Shown here piece after piece: positions 16,901-27,146 of a stretch of 50,159 nucleotides of DNA (position 1 is the stretch's first letter; each line of letters starts with the position of its first letter). The notes below the pieces were generated by a model, which had not been told where the DNA came from, ran no database searches, and saw only the letters and a program-made list of their open reading frames with translations. Made by a program: the position numbers and the translations under genes. The stretch covers positions 1 to 50,159 of the forward strand of contig CAYTBT010000023.1 of the NCBI GenBank assembly GCA_964436125.1. Reading direction: 5' to 3'. The stretch is from CAYRFF01 sp964436125 (GTDB lineage: Bacteria > Bacteroidota > Bacteroidia > Chitinophagales > Saprospiraceae).

Positions 16901-19298
16901 CGTACACTATCATCGTATCACTCGTAATCCAATAAAATGAATTGACTTTCCCCGACATAAAATAAACTTCTGCGATTGAATCGGCACATGTCAAGGTATC
17001 TGAGAACAATGCAATACCGGATCGGTCAAAATCTGCCTTCAAGGTATCGCTTGCTTCATTGCTACAGCCTCCGGATGTTGTAGCAGTAACCGTGTACACT
17101 CCGGGAATAGATGCAGGCGCAACAGGCCCCGTATAGTGGTATCCGGCAGGCCCATGCCATTCAAATATCACATTATAGGAAGAAGTTGCTTTTAAATATA
17201 CCGTATCTTCGTGACAATGCAATGTATCCATAATTAAGCTTACATCCGGAACGCTGTAATTTCCTTCAACAGAGATAGAATCGACAACATCACATCCCGA
17301 TACCGTTACCGTAGATAAGTAGTAAGTACCGGGTACTGAGACATAGGGCGATCGTTCAGTACTCGAGAAGCCGGCGGGGCCTGTCCATTGAAATCCTATC
17401 GTGTCCGGAGTAGTGGAATTGAAAATCCGTACCGCTGCAGTATAACAGTCCAATGTGTCCTTCACTTCCAGCAATACATCCGGCAATGCAATCAAGGTAT
17501 CTATTCTGAATGCATCAGTTCCTTTACAGCCATTATTTTTATCCATCACTTCTATGGTGTAGGTTGCAATCTTAGCTTCCGCAAATGTATCCTTAACCAA
17601 GGCAATGAAGCCCGCTGTACTAGCCCATCGATAGCTATAATCCTGCCGATAAGCTTCCTTAATGTCCAATTTTATCAATTCTGCTTCGCAGGCTATGGAA
17701 TCCGGCTCAATAGCATGCACTTCGGGAGCAATGGTATCTACTGAGATATGCAAGGAAAATGAATCTACGCAACCATTGCTTCCCGTCATTCTTAAGGTGT
17801 AATCGCCCGCCTGATTAACACTCGGCCTTAATATCCTAGAACTGAATCCTCCGGGTCCCTTCCACTTCAAGGAGTCATAAGCGTCATTTGTAAATGCCGG
17901 CAATCTTAATTGCCTCTGAAAACAGGTAATTGTGTCATTACTTACAGTAACATCCGGCTTAGCAATATTTTCTTTGACTTGGATTGAAGCGGTATCCGAG
18001 CAATTTAATTTATGTATGACAAATGAATAAGTCCCCGGCTCATCAACCTCAATTACTACTTCGTTCTTGCTTCCGATGATATGCCCGTCTTGCGTGAACC
18101 ATTTTATCGTACTCTGTGGAGGAATAACAGAATTTGAAGCATCCAGGCGTATTGTCGGCTCGTAACAAGTAATATCTCCAGCATTCTTTATCCTACTCTT
18201 GACATAAGTCTCTGTAATCCGCAATGCATAGGTCGTATCACAATTATCTACCGCTTGAAATGTCCTATGGTATAATCCAGCTTCCGCAAATGCTTCCCCT
18301 CTGAAATAAAAAGTATCTCCCCTGCATATATTATGACTCAACTCTATCGTATCCGGCGGTTCCTTAATTTTAACTACCATGCATCTCTGCGTTATATCCG
18401 CACAGAATTCCGGAGATTCCCCATTGAGATCAGCTTTAATTTCCGGTATAGGCATGGTATCTATATAGTTCTTAAAGCGATTAAGATCTTCATTCAAGGC
18501 TATAAGCCCGCAGATTGTATATGTACCGCTGGGGAAAGCCCGCATATCCACACTATCTACCATTTCTATGATTGTATCTTGCTTCGCTACCGCATAAAAG
18601 CTAGAATAAAGCCCTATTTCCGTAGAATCGTTGTAGTTTATCTTCAGCTTCGGTTTTAAAGCAAGCAATTCTGAGCCGATACATGCAGTGATATTCTTTT
18701 CTTTCATCTTCAGTGTAGGTGGATCGCACTGCGCGCAATCAATTCCCGTAGGATCACAGAAAATCAGCTGTACTTCAAGTATTTCACCCGTTCCGAATTG
18801 AAAATTATCCTTTATCCGTACAGTCCATACTCCATTCACGGGACCGGTATCAAGATCCTCCAGGCAGCCGGAATAGGGATAATAGCTCCCCGTATAATTC
18901 CCAAATGATCCCCAAAATTGATCGTTACTCCACTGTGCCGAGAAACCGACATCCGGTTGTGCCGACATCGCACATGGCACAAATGTTACGTCCCACAAGG
19001 TAAATGCCGTCGAGCCGAATATTCCTGCAGGTCCCACCAGTGGAACGATTTCGCCGGCAGGAGAAATCAGCTCTATGATAAAATCACCGAGATTACTGTG
19101 CTTGAACTTCAACTTAACACCACACACACCATTGGTACTAAGGTCATTATTCATTGCACCATTTATATTGAGAAAAATCTGTTCAGTAGCTTGATCCGGA
19201 ACGGCCAATGTATCATTGAAACTACATTGCCCATAGCTATAGCGAGTTGTGCTTAATAGCAATAGGAATAATAATATGTAGCGTATCTTTGAGTACAT
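13905..19298 (-). CDS. Giant T9SS type B cargo protein with P domain and tandem Ig/PKD-like repeats
   Basis: The protein has 1797 residues and a signal peptide (LLFLLLLSTTRYSYG, cut before Gln). Residues ~25-185 look like a proprotein-convertase P (Homo B) domain (GVKLKFKHSNLGDFIIELISP, NGVWTVRIKDN), the accessory domain of many secreted subtilases, although no protease domain is present. From about 340 to 1600 there are roughly fifteen repeats of 80-90 residues of the form Cys..Y.W.GP.GF.S..P.V..PG.Y.L.V....GC, with paired Cys that may form disulfides. A SprB-like loop (DGRVEILEVVGGEAPYKF) follows. The last 97 residues (IYVPTAFSPNGDKLND..IYDRWGNLMF..GTITLLK) are the gliding-motility-type C-terminal domain that directs T9SS export. 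It is probably a surface or secreted adhesin. Confidence 0.9.
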   Translation of the reverse strand: MYSKIRYILLFLLLLSTTRYSYGQCSFNDTLAVPDQATEQIFLNINGAMNNDLSTNGVCGVKLKFKHSNLGDFIIELISPAGEIVPLVGPAGIFGSTAFTLWDVTFVPCAMSAQPDVGFSAQWSNDQFWGSFGNYTGSYYPYSGCLEDLDTGPVNGVWTVRIKDNFQFGTGEILEVQLIFCDPTGIDCAQCDPPTLKMKEKNITACIGSELLALKPKLKINYNDSTEIGLYSSFYAVAKQDTIIEMVDSVDMRAFPSGTYTICGLIALNEDLNRFKNYIDTMPIPEIKADLNGESPEFCADITQRCMVVKIKEPPDTIELSHNICRGDTFYFRGEAFAEAGLYHRTFQAVDNCDTTYALRITETYVKSRIKNAGDITCYEPTIRLDASNSVIPPQSTIKWFTQDGHIIGSKNEVVIEVDEPGTYSFVIHKLNCSDTASIQVKENIAKPDVTVSNDTITCFQRQLRLPAFTNDAYDSLKWKGPGGFSSRILRPSVNQAGDYTLRMTGSNGCVDSFSLHISVDTIAPEVHAIEPDSIACEAELIKLDIKEAYRQDYSYRWASTAGFIALVKDTFAEAKIATYTIEVMDKNNGCKGTDAFRIDTLIALPDVLLEVKDTLDCYTAAVRIFNSTTPDTIGFQWTGPAGFSSTERSPYVSVPGTYYLSTVTVSGCDVVDSISVEGNYSVPDVSLIMDTLHCHEDTVYLKATSSYNVIFEWHGPAGYHYTGPVAPASIPGVYTVTATTSGGCSNEASDTLKADFDRSGIALFSDTLTCADSIAEVYFMSGKVNSFYWITSDTMIVYDSLFTTKTAGYQYFYYVDSNGCNSIKYILTDTNYVEPTVRYKPLKLDCNDDSVQFSLIMSDAIQYSWKGPMGYTSTEEEPWVKHAGNYYLKAKGINGCFLYDTITVPYDTIPMDITMLGEDFNCTRDSVRLGIKEHKPILEYQWEGPGNYTSTEAHPYIGRTGTYFVTITAGNACKSYGSIEIDYDTIAPQASIIGDTLECNKPTITLYASANAQATKFSWYFDGSLMDTGDSLITGQEGEYMLIAEAPNTCTDTLYYTLHSRVQLPDFSVDIDTLTCEITEIRPSVEIDTSKLLNFSWTGPSGFSSDSLEPIFNAPGDYEFTFTTLSGCVGGDVYTVVEDVSTPPLKLKDHYHLNCSNLTIELDSILPASEYSMMWIFNGDTIRNQTSFLISEPGNLEFAAQGWNGCAFQKKMTVTIDTTSPTVHIEVDTITCRQTKVRAEITAGSDSYTYSWRGPHNYISTDKIPTFIDPGVYTLEVIDTNGCMLSEIFSVYGDTLAPVINLQDGSLSCDDGTCQLRLGSASPIETVRWFGPGNFFSTERRPLVDVVGDYHVTVIAPNGCFSKDTLHVDNNPEYPSIQVQAYSIDCYADTVKVRVVPETGDDYVYEWKLNNELISRSISPILDGNEIYTLTVIDTFNGCFIDTLIEFNKDTLLPVVDIIQENFILCEKDTASLTVKDELIQDYYTFQWSAVGSGRLVSNETFPRVWVKGKGIYKLVLTDTRNGCSYADTITIDSLHSSLRTLKLRIEPLTCFQRNDGRVEILEVVGGEAPYKFAFNNAFFSKNKIYTDLGLGEYTLTVSDRYGCILDTLIVLDDIHLPRVELAGDTIIDAGTILQLTPKINVDTLGLEMHWMPTTSIHCPTCAYTSAQPIHTTTYTFSVEDTAGCRASDSREIVVRKAAKIYVPTAFSPNGDKLNDYVRPFFGNNIAQVDAFEIYDRWGNLMFSVHNVPRGTFEKLAWDGTAYGKPLSPQVFTYKLIFTLKDGRGFEKAGTITLLK

Positions 19299-19891
19299 CT
19301 CTTATTATATGTACGAGTGCTTGGGCTATTGATTCTCGATGCGTTCAGTAAAAATTAAAGAATCATTTTACGATTTTTCTTCTTCATACAGTTGATTTCA
19401 TCGTTCCTCTACCTCTGAATCCTACTTCTATCGATCGCCTATTTTTTCTAGAATCTACAAGCACCTAATTTTATTTTTTGCTTGTGTATCGCCGGAGTCC
19501 AGGAATACATCATTTACTCTCATCGACAAATCGGCGGCTCAGATAGTTTACCTTATACAGCATTCGCCCCTAAGAAAATTTACTTCTCCGGAGGTTTATC
19601 CTATTTCAACTATTCCCCGATTGCTTATTACCACATTCCCTTTATCGGAACCCTAAACTCCACAGATTCTTTCTTATCCGATACAGTTTTTATGTATCAA
19701 CACTATATTGCAAAGTTAAAAAGGAGTGCCATTAATTAAACGGTAATCGCTCCTCCTTTTTCATCTCTTCTATAGGAGTTTCACTTTACATATTATGCCA
19801 TAATACACAGTTCTTCCTTACCAAAAAGGATAAATACAAATACCATGCTATCCTTTCATCGACACCAGCTGCTGTTCAAAATATTCTTCTC
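19299..19891. other. Intergenic region between the two giant T9SS genes
   Basis: About 590 bases of AT-rich sequence contain no recognisable gene. An 85-codon + strand frame inside it shows no family features. It should hold the promoter of the 13905-19298 gene. It also contains a hairpin near 19718-19761. Confidence 0.5.
19718..19761 (-). terminator. Possible terminator of the 19892-26635 gene
   Basis: AAAAAGGAG (19718-19726) pairs with CTCCTTTTT (19753-19761) across a 26-nt loop. Read on the - strand, the stem ends in T5. It lies about 130 bases past the stop codon. The large loop makes the call moderate. Confidence 0.45.
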
Positions 19892-22800
19892 TTAATTCAA
19901 TAAGGTAACCGTACCATTCACCGGTACTATTGAGCCATCTTCCAGTCTCGCTTTAACCTTATAGACAAATACCGCCGGCTGCATCAAGGCACCATTAAAG
20001 TAACCATTCCAGCCCTGCGTTTCATCATTGGGTTTAAAGTTCTCGCGGATAAAAATCCTTTCTCCCCACCTATCGAATATCTCAAATAATATGATTTCTT
20101 CTACTTCATCGTCGCCATATACGGTAAGTACATCATTGATGTGATCACCATTGGGCGTAAATGCATTCGGCACATAGATACGGATTTTTTCTCTGACGAG
20201 TACATTGGCAAAGTCTTCAAATATACATCCGTTGACATCTACTATAGTTATCCACACTCTTGTTGTGCTTTCCGGTTGGATAAATAAGGTATCACAGCCT
20301 TCACAGACTACCTCATCTTCTATCTTCCAGATTATGGAAGCAATATTTTCATCCGGAATATTACTTTCCAGTACGATATACAGGCTATCATCCGGTTCAA
20401 TTTCATAACTATCTCCTATAGAAACAAAATAATCCGCAGGTGACTTAATCTCAAACTCCAGTGAGAATTCACAACCATTGTTATCGACTATTTTAAAGCT
20501 GTGTTCGCCGATATTGATACCACAATAGCGCATGCTGAATCCTTTCTCATTGCCATCGATAAAAATTGTGAATGGCTTCTCTCCACCGACAATAGAATCG
20601 ATGAGCAAGCAACCTGTATTCTGTCCTTCGCAAGTAGGATTAACAACATCGACAAGCGCATCACTGATAATGTCTGTATCGTGTATAACTTCAATATCAG
20701 CTATGCTATAACATCCACTTTCCTTATTCTCGACTTTGATTGAATAAACTCCACCATTGTTTACCTCGAGTTCTGCATCCATTGCACCTGCGATAAGATT
20801 TCCTTCATAGGACCATTCAATCACATAATCATCGGCATTTCCGATATCGGCCGATATAACAACAGTCTTGTTCCTGCAATTCAATTCATCATTGACAGAA
20901 AGTGAAACAGTCGGATATTCTTGGTTCACAGTGACGGTTAACGTATCTGAAGAGATACAATTATTCACTGTATTGGTGATGGTTAGGATGTATTGTCCAC
21001 CCTGATTAATTGTAGGGCTGAGTGTCGTCGCTCCACTGACGATATTCCCATCGGTCGTTGTCCACAATGCCTCAAAATCAGCTCCGGAGGAAGAACGGCT
21101 CGCGTCCACGGTAAATGAAGTATCAGTACATGTCAAGACTAAATCAGGTCCGACATCAGCAACAGGTGTATCCTTAGTTGCATCGACCGTTACAGATTGG
21201 GTAGTAGAGCAGCCGTTTCTGGTATTAGTTACGGTCAATGTATAGACACCCGGTTTAGCCACTTCAAGAATATAGGAATCTTCGCCACTGTTAATACGAC
21301 CATTCTCAGTTGTCCAGGAAGCGACAAAATTGCTTCCCTTGTCGGAATTACTCGCATCGATATAGAGTGAAGTTGTCTGACAATCAAATTTTTCCGGTGG
21401 TTCTATTGCTATAACGGGCTTCACTTTATCAAGCTCTACAGTGACATTTGCGGAAGCTGTACAATTATTCTCGGTATCTACAATTGTAAGGGTATATGTT
21501 CCTGGTTTGGAAACCGTGATAACAAGTCCATTTTCGGTCTCGATCTTCCCATCGGTCGTTGACCAGTCATACTCGTAATTATTCCCTTGGGATGAATTAC
21601 TCGCATCGATGGTCACAATTTCATTGATACAAGTTATGGAGTCCACTTTCTCAAATTGGATCTGAGGCAAGTTTTCATCGATCATCACCTGGACGGTATC
21701 CGATGAAGAGCAACCATTATCCGTATTGATTACTGTCAACACATAAGTAGCTGCAACATCGACGATGGGATTCAAGGTATTGGCGCCGGATTTAATATTT
21801 CCGCCGTCAGGACTGGACCAGCTATAGGTGTAATTGCTGCCGGTCGAGCTTCCCTTTCCATTCAATGTAACTTCATTCTGATTACAAGTCAAAGTTTTGT
21901 TTTCACCTGCTTCAGCGGTCGGTGGTTCCTTGTCTTCAGTGACATTTACTTCAATTGATGAAGTACAAGAATTGGCCATATCGCTTACCGTTAAAGTAAG
22001 TGTTCCCGGTGCATTCACTGTCACCGTTGCTTCATTACTCGGACCGACGATAATATTTCCTGTGCTTGACCATTGATATGTTGCCGTACCTATTGTATTC
22101 ACGGTAGCTAGAACTGTTTGTTCCGGATCGGCACAAGTAAGTGTAATATCATCTATGGGCTGAATGCTAGGTTCATTCTTCATTTCATAAACCTGGAAAG
22201 AAGCGGAATCTTTACATCCATTGGTCAGATTTACGACGGTAAATGTATAAATTCCCGGCTCCGTAACATCAAGGGTGTATTGACTTGCATCTCCATTTAC
22301 TACACCACCTGCAGAAGCAGTCCAATTTCCCTGGAAGTTACTGCCGCTAGAAGAACCGGTAGCATCCAGTGTAATTGTACTCAGTGCACAGGTAAGTGTG
22401 TCGGGCCCCGTTATACTTACTGTAGGCTTGGTCATATTGAGCGATACCAGGAAGTCCACAGAGCTGGAGCAACCGGTAAGCTTATCCGTAACCGTAAAGG
22501 TATAAGTTCCTGCACTATCGACATTTGCTTTAAGCTGATCAGTAGCTCCTAAAATATGCCCATCAGTAGTTGTCCATGAATAGGATATGGTCGATGAGCT
22601 CGCTGTACCATTACTTGCATCGAGGACAGCCTGTGGCTCACCACAAGTAAGAATATATTGTTGAGCTTGAGCGATTGCAGGAGCATCGGTTGAATCGATA
22701 ACATTTATGGTTGATGAGCGCTTACAACCATTGGCTTGATCGGTTACCTCCAGGATGTATTCACCAGGTGCATTAACTATCGGTGTTAAGCTTGTTTCTC

Positions 22801-25800
22801 CCGATACGATATTTCCTGTACCGCTTGTTGACCAATGAAAACTTAGGTTTTGTCCACCGGAAGCTGTGCCCATAAGTCTGATTGAGGTGGAATCACATGT
22901 CAGCATTCTATCCCCGCCGGCGTCCGCCGATGGCAAGTCCTGCGATTCTGTTACTTCTACTTCATCTTCAGCTGTACAGCCATTGCTATTATCGGTAACG
23001 GTAAGAATATATGTACCCGGTTCATCTATTTCCGGGTTCAAGGTATTTCCTCCACTCAGAATATTTCCGGGGTTGCCATTCCAGGCGTAGCTGTATTGAT
23101 TGCCTGAGCTCGAGGCAGAACCGTCCAGGGTAAGAACCTTGGTATTGCAATCAAATTCTTGTGGCATTCCTGCATCGGCGAGCGGTGCCACCGTATCTAT
23201 ATCCACCACAACATCATCTTCTGCTGTACAACCCGATATCGTATTCACAATATGTAAGGTATATGTACCGGCTTCATCTACTATCGGAGTCAAGCTAGTA
23301 TCGCCTGAAACAATATTTCCATCCGTTGTCGTCCACGTGTAGGAATATTCACTTCCGAGGGAAGAGTTTCCCCCATCTAGATGTATTTCCGTCGAGTCAC
23401 AGGTCAATGTCTTATCCGGCCCGGCATTGACGACGATGACTTCAGCAAATGCTACTTGTACCGATGCTACTCCTGTACATCCGGAAGCAGAAGACACGGT
23501 CACATAATAATTACCTTCACTATTTACCGTAATCGTCGGTGAAGTTTCACCTGTACTCCAGTTATAGGAAGAGTAATCTTTATCCAGGGCAAGAACTGTC
23601 TCGGTATTGGGACAGATAACGGTATCGCCGATAATCTCGGGTTCCGGCACCTCGGCGAGAGAAAGACTCATCGAATCCGATGCAATACAGCCGAATGCGT
23701 CTGTAACGTGCACTACATAAGTACCTGTATCTGTGGCAGTAACTGAAGACTCATTGCCTAGAGGTCCATTCGGTGTTTCCCATCGCAGGGTATAAATCGG
23801 ATTTTCAATAGGATCTGTGACTACAACCGGAGCAATCTCTACTGTCTGTCCGGGACAGATAGAATCGACTCCTTGCGGCACGGTTGTCATTAAGATATCC
23901 GGAGATTGGATCATATTGATGTTAATCTGATTGGTTCCTGTACAGCCATTTTTATCGGTTACCGTTACGGTATATGTTCCCTCATCAAATGCCATGATTT
24001 CTTCTCCGTCATATTGAGCGCCTCCGGAGTTTTCCCATGTATATTCACTATACGGAGTAGCACCCGAAATGGGATCGATATTCAAGGTGGTAAATTCTTC
24101 ATCCTCGCAGAATACCGAATCACCGACAATATCAAAGAGTACAGCCTCCTTCACCTCAATAGTTACTTCATCGGTTGCAGAACAACCATTATTATCCGTA
24201 ACTGTGACGATAAAGGTCGTCGTAGAGTTAACTTGTACTGTCGGATTGGAGACATTATCGGCTCCATTATTCCATTCATAACTATAAGGACCGCCATCTC
24301 CTCCACTAGCAGTAGGATCTCCACCGAGCGTAAAGTCAACCTGAGCACAACCTTCAACCGGCTCACCGGCATCGGCATGAACCACAGGCAAGACGGTAAC
24401 AGGGATATCCGTAGGCATTCCCTCACAAGCAGATGCGCTCAAGGTTCCGGTAACGTGATAAATGACGATCTGCGGTGTGTTGCTATTATTAATTAATTGC
24501 TGTGTGATAAATGGTCCGAATCCCGCAGAAGCGCCCGTAACACTAGGCGGTGCTGTAACAGTCCATGAAAAAGTAACATTGGGGTCGAGATTGGATGTGA
24601 GTTGAATTGCGGTCTGTTCACCTGAACATATCGTCTTTTCCAGTTCATCGACAATCGGGCCTTCACAGCATTTATTCACACCACCGGCTTGTTTATATTC
24701 ATCACCTGCACAGGCATTGGGGCGTGGAGAGCCGTTCCAGCAGCCCACTTGCTGATCAGAAAAGGTAAACATTTTCACGGAACAATCGATAAATCCGGTA
24801 GCTGTACAGCTTTCCGGTCCACTTATCGGTCTTGTTTTCAAGGTGAAAGTTACGGTCCACGGGCCTGATAACCCATCTCCATACCCGTCATCGGGATCGT
24901 CATTATTTACGCAAGCCGGACTTCCACCAGGTCTATAGGCATACCATCCAGCAGGCAGTCCATCACCGGCATTTATTCCTGTATTGGGGCAATTGGGGTC
25001 GGTATAATAGCATATTGCTAGCCTCCCCAATGTATCTGTATAAATTGTATAATATGATGCCGGATCATTATAATCGTTTTCCCCTGCTTCATACCAGAGC
25101 CACGTTGCCCCATGACTATTGGGTCCGCTGCTGTTCACAGGTTTCCCCGCTCCATTAAATGAACTTGGGTCCCAGCCTGCACCGAAAACCGGAATAATTG
25201 CCTGTAGCCATTGTATAGTATTGGTTGCGCTATAATTGGGAATATTAAATTCAAATGTCACTTCTTCTCCAGGCTTATAAGGTCCAGAGAAGGGAGAGCC
25301 CATCGATGTTGCCACCACTTTTAAATTTGCAAGCGTTGAATCCGCTTTATGGTCCCTTGATATACAATAATCATCCGGTGGATTAAAGGTCTGTACACAA
25401 GTATTAAAGTGTCCTGTTCCACCTGACGGTGTAGCAACCATGATAATATAATCCGTATTGGGTTGAATGAAAACATTGGCCAGGCTGACAGTTCCATTTC
25501 CTCCTTGAGCACAATCTATGTATTGTCCTGAATTACAGCCGGGGATTAATGCCACAGCTATTGTATTTACATTGGGGTCATTGGAATTAATGACAATTGT
25601 TACCCTGCTGGAAGTAGCATCGGAACGAAATTTAAAGTAAACAGAACTCCATCCGGCGGGAATACAGTTGGGTATCACAATATCCGGCGTAGCACCTATA
25701 TTACAACCGGTAACGCAGACAGAATCTGCATTGGCCGTAATGGTTCCCATGTCTTTGGCATCGGCACAAAGGTCGTTATCGGAGCAACCCGGAGGTGGGC

Positions 25801-26635
25801 CGCTTTCCGTAAGGCATAGGGTAAATGTCCCTTCATTGGCCTCTGAAGTGGACACGATGACCCAGTATGTTTCACCTTCGGTGACAGGTGCTACTGCCTG
25901 CAGTGGAGCCGGTCCGCAAGCTTCTGCAAGTAAAGTAGGCTGGGCATTACAATCATCATTGGGAAAATCGATAATCATCACCGCTCCTTCTGAAAAGCCG
26001 TTTAAATCGGCAGTAAGTGTATTATTCCCCGGAGAAATTGTCGTTTTATAGAAAACGGACTGCTCATAAAATTCGGGTGGACAGGTTCCTGCCCAGTCCG
26101 GTGTAGCATCAACCGTTGTACCGTTCTCACAAGAACCATCAGGTGTAATGGAAACGGCATTACAAGCCTCATCATTGGCCGGGGCATTGGGTTCCGGATT
26201 GTTTATGCATAAGATTATATCGTTACCACTTGCATTGTTAAAAGACAAGATTACAATGTATTGCTGGCCCGGTGTTAAGCCGGTATATTCCAGATGACCA
26301 AGGTCGCAAGCCAGGCCTCGCCATGCACTATTGGCACATTCTCCTCCTTCCCAGTATCCGAGGGAGATGTTCACTTGTCCTGATGGCAATTTGGCATTTA
26401 TTTCAACATCAGGTCCTTGCGCTGTAAAGGAATACCAGATATTGGGCATATTGGTTGGCGTAACACAATTTCCATTGACAACGTCATAGGTCGCACCTTG
26501 TGAGCTATATGGATTGCAAGTGCCATCCAGGGCAGTCACCTCAATCATTCCGGAGCAATTATCATTGGCCGGTTGCGCATATAAGGCGCAAGTCAATATC
26601 AATAAATTTATAAGAACTAAGTAAAATCGCTTCAT
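19892..26635 (-). CDS. Giant T9SS type B cargo protein with tandem PKD-like repeats
   Basis: The protein has 2247 residues with a signal peptide (MKRFYLVLINLLILTCALYAQ). The first ~430 residues contain about three PPC-like beta domains (PANDNC, PANDEAC, CSDNDLCADA starts). Next comes a ~250-residue Cys- and Trp-rich domain (TIQWLQAIIPVFGAGWDPSSF, ICYYTDPNCPNTG) seen in large Saprospiria-type secreted proteins (from memory). About a dozen 75-85-residue PKD-like repeats follow, with pattern TC...LD.S.SS.G..Y.YTWTTTDGNI.SG...L.P.V..PGTYTLTV....GC. The end (2150-2247: IYVPNAFTPNGDHIND, FEIFDRWGERIF, NGTVTLLN) is the type B T9SS sorting domain. The likely role is a long surface stalk, adhesin or secreted matrix protein. 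The gene has its own promoter region, since 510 bases precede it. Confidence 0.9.
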   Translation of the reverse strand: MKRFYLVLINLLILTCALYAQPANDNCSGMIEVTALDGTCNPYSSQGATYDVVNGNCVTPTNMPNIWYSFTAQGPDVEINAKLPSGQVNISLGYWEGGECANSAWRGLACDLGHLEYTGLTPGQQYIVILSFNNASGNDIILCINNPEPNAPANDEACNAVSITPDGSCENGTTVDATPDWAGTCPPEFYEQSVFYKTTISPGNNTLTADLNGFSEGAVMIIDFPNDDCNAQPTLLAEACGPAPLQAVAPVTEGETYWVIVSTSEANEGTFTLCLTESGPPPGCSDNDLCADAKDMGTITANADSVCVTGCNIGATPDIVIPNCIPAGWSSVYFKFRSDATSSRVTIVINSNDPNVNTIAVALIPGCNSGQYIDCAQGGNGTVSLANVFIQPNTDYIIMVATPSGGTGHFNTCVQTFNPPDDYCISRDHKADSTLANLKVVATSMGSPFSGPYKPGEEVTFEFNIPNYSATNTIQWLQAIIPVFGAGWDPSSFNGAGKPVNSSGPNSHGATWLWYEAGENDYNDPASYYTIYTDTLGRLAICYYTDPNCPNTGINAGDGLPAGWYAYRPGGSPACVNNDDPDDGYGDGLSGPWTVTFTLKTRPISGPESCTATGFIDCSVKMFTFSDQQVGCWNGSPRPNACAGDEYKQAGGVNKCCEGPIVDELEKTICSGEQTAIQLTSNLDPNVTFSWTVTAPPSVTGASAGFGPFITQQLINNSNTPQIVIYHVTGTLSASACEGMPTDIPVTVLPVVHADAGEPVEGCAQVDFTLGGDPTASGGDGGPYSYEWNNGADNVSNPTVQVNSTTTFIVTVTDNNGCSATDEVTIEVKEAVLFDIVGDSVFCEDEEFTTLNIDPISGATPYSEYTWENSGGAQYDGEEIMAFDEGTYTVTVTDKNGCTGTNQININMIQSPDILMTTVPQGVDSICPGQTVEIAPVVVTDPIENPIYTLRWETPNGPLGNESSVTATDTGTYVVHVTDAFGCIASDSMSLSLAEVPEPEIIGDTVICPNTETVLALDKDYSSYNWSTGETSPTITVNSEGNYYVTVSSASGCTGVASVQVAFAEVIVVNAGPDKTLTCDSTEIHLDGGNSSLGSEYSYTWTTTDGNIVSGDTSLTPIVDEAGTYTLHIVNTISGCTAEDDVVVDIDTVAPLADAGMPQEFDCNTKVLTLDGSASSSGNQYSYAWNGNPGNILSGGNTLNPEIDEPGTYILTVTDNSNGCTAEDEVEVTESQDLPSADAGGDRMLTCDSTSIRLMGTASGGQNLSFHWSTSGTGNIVSGETSLTPIVNAPGEYILEVTDQANGCKRSSTINVIDSTDAPAIAQAQQYILTCGEPQAVLDASNGTASSSTISYSWTTTDGHILGATDQLKANVDSAGTYTFTVTDKLTGCSSSVDFLVSLNMTKPTVSITGPDTLTCALSTITLDATGSSSGSNFQGNWTASAGGVVNGDASQYTLDVTEPGIYTFTVVNLTNGCKDSASFQVYEMKNEPSIQPIDDITLTCADPEQTVLATVNTIGTATYQWSSTGNIIVGPSNEATVTVNAPGTLTLTVSDMANSCTSSIEVNVTEDKEPPTAEAGENKTLTCNQNEVTLNGKGSSTGSNYTYSWSSPDGGNIKSGANTLNPIVDVAATYVLTVINTDNGCSSSDTVQVMIDENLPQIQFEKVDSITCINEIVTIDASNSSQGNNYEYDWSTTDGKIETENGLVITVSKPGTYTLTIVDTENNCTASANVTVELDKVKPVIAIEPPEKFDCQTTSLYIDASNSDKGSNFVASWTTENGRINSGEDSYILEVAKPGVYTLTVTNTRNGCSTTQSVTVDATKDTPVADVGPDLVLTCTDTSFTVDASRSSSGADFEALWTTTDGNIVSGATTLSPTINQGGQYILTITNTVNNCISSDTLTVTVNQEYPTVSLSVNDELNCRNKTVVISADIGNADDYVIEWSYEGNLIAGAMDAELEVNNGGVYSIKVENKESGCYSIADIEVIHDTDIISDALVDVVNPTCEGQNTGCLLIDSIVGGEKPFTIFIDGNEKGFSMRYCGINIGEHSFKIVDNNGCEFSLEFEIKSPADYFVSIGDSYEIEPDDSLYIVLESNIPDENIASIIWKIEDEVVCEGCDTLFIQPESTTRVWITIVDVNGCIFEDFANVLVREKIRIYVPNAFTPNGDHINDVLTVYGDDEVEEIILFEIFDRWGERIFIRENFKPNDETQGWNGYFNGALMQPAVFVYKVKARLEDGSIVPVNGTVTLLN

Positions 26636-27146
26636 ATATGTATCATTCTTCTTTCAATTCACTAGCTTAGGCAAATGCGCTTGGCTATTATACTTTTATG
26701 TGGGGATTCCACATGGTATTATTTTTTCTTGATTTAATTCTACGTAAGGTAGCAATAAATTTCTAAAAGGCAATGTATTCAGGCAAGTTTCACCTCAATC
26801 TGCCAAAAGCTCCATCGCTTAACCTCGTTTTATCCCTATTGAAGAGCATTTATTGAGGAAAAACGCTGCTTCAAGTACAAGATCAGCTTACTGCTTCAAC
26901 GAATAAATCTTATTTACTCTTCCTCCCAGAGCTATCATTGAGAAAATTAATTGACATCCGGGAAGGCGGCAAAAAAGCAAAGGCATAAAAAAATGAAAGA
27001 GCTCATGGAACTCTTTCATTTTCATTTCTACCGGAATGCATTGATTATCGGTATATCGCACTTCTTAAAGCATTAAAAAAGCTGATAAACCGAAAAGATA
27101 GCGTCATCTGCGCTATTTATATGGCATAAGCACTCAGTATTCAAGC
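26636..27146. other. Intergenic region upstream of the 2247-residue gene
   Basis: No gene is seen. It holds the terminator of the aldehyde dehydrogenase gene (26985-27022) and a small ATGTGG-ggatt-CCACAT hairpin near 26700, about 60 bases before the giant gene's start. Confidence 0.5.
26985..27022 (-). terminator. Rho-independent terminator of the aldehyde dehydrogenase gene
   Basis: A 12-bp perfect stem (AAAATGAAAGAG with CTCTTTCATTTT) has a 9-nt loop. On the - strand the stem runs on into seven T. It lies about 125 bases after the stop codon. Confidence 0.8.

Noticed and set aside
19482..19739. 85-codon + strand frame between the two giant T9SS genes
   Set aside because: No recognisable domain, signal or neighbour. 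It runs into the hairpin at 19718, and its composition matches the surrounding non-coding DNA.
13905..26635. CRISPR-like or direct-repeat DNA arrays in the giant genes
   Set aside because: The repetition is at protein level with a period of about 230-260 bases and divergent DNA. There are no short identical repeats with unique spacers.
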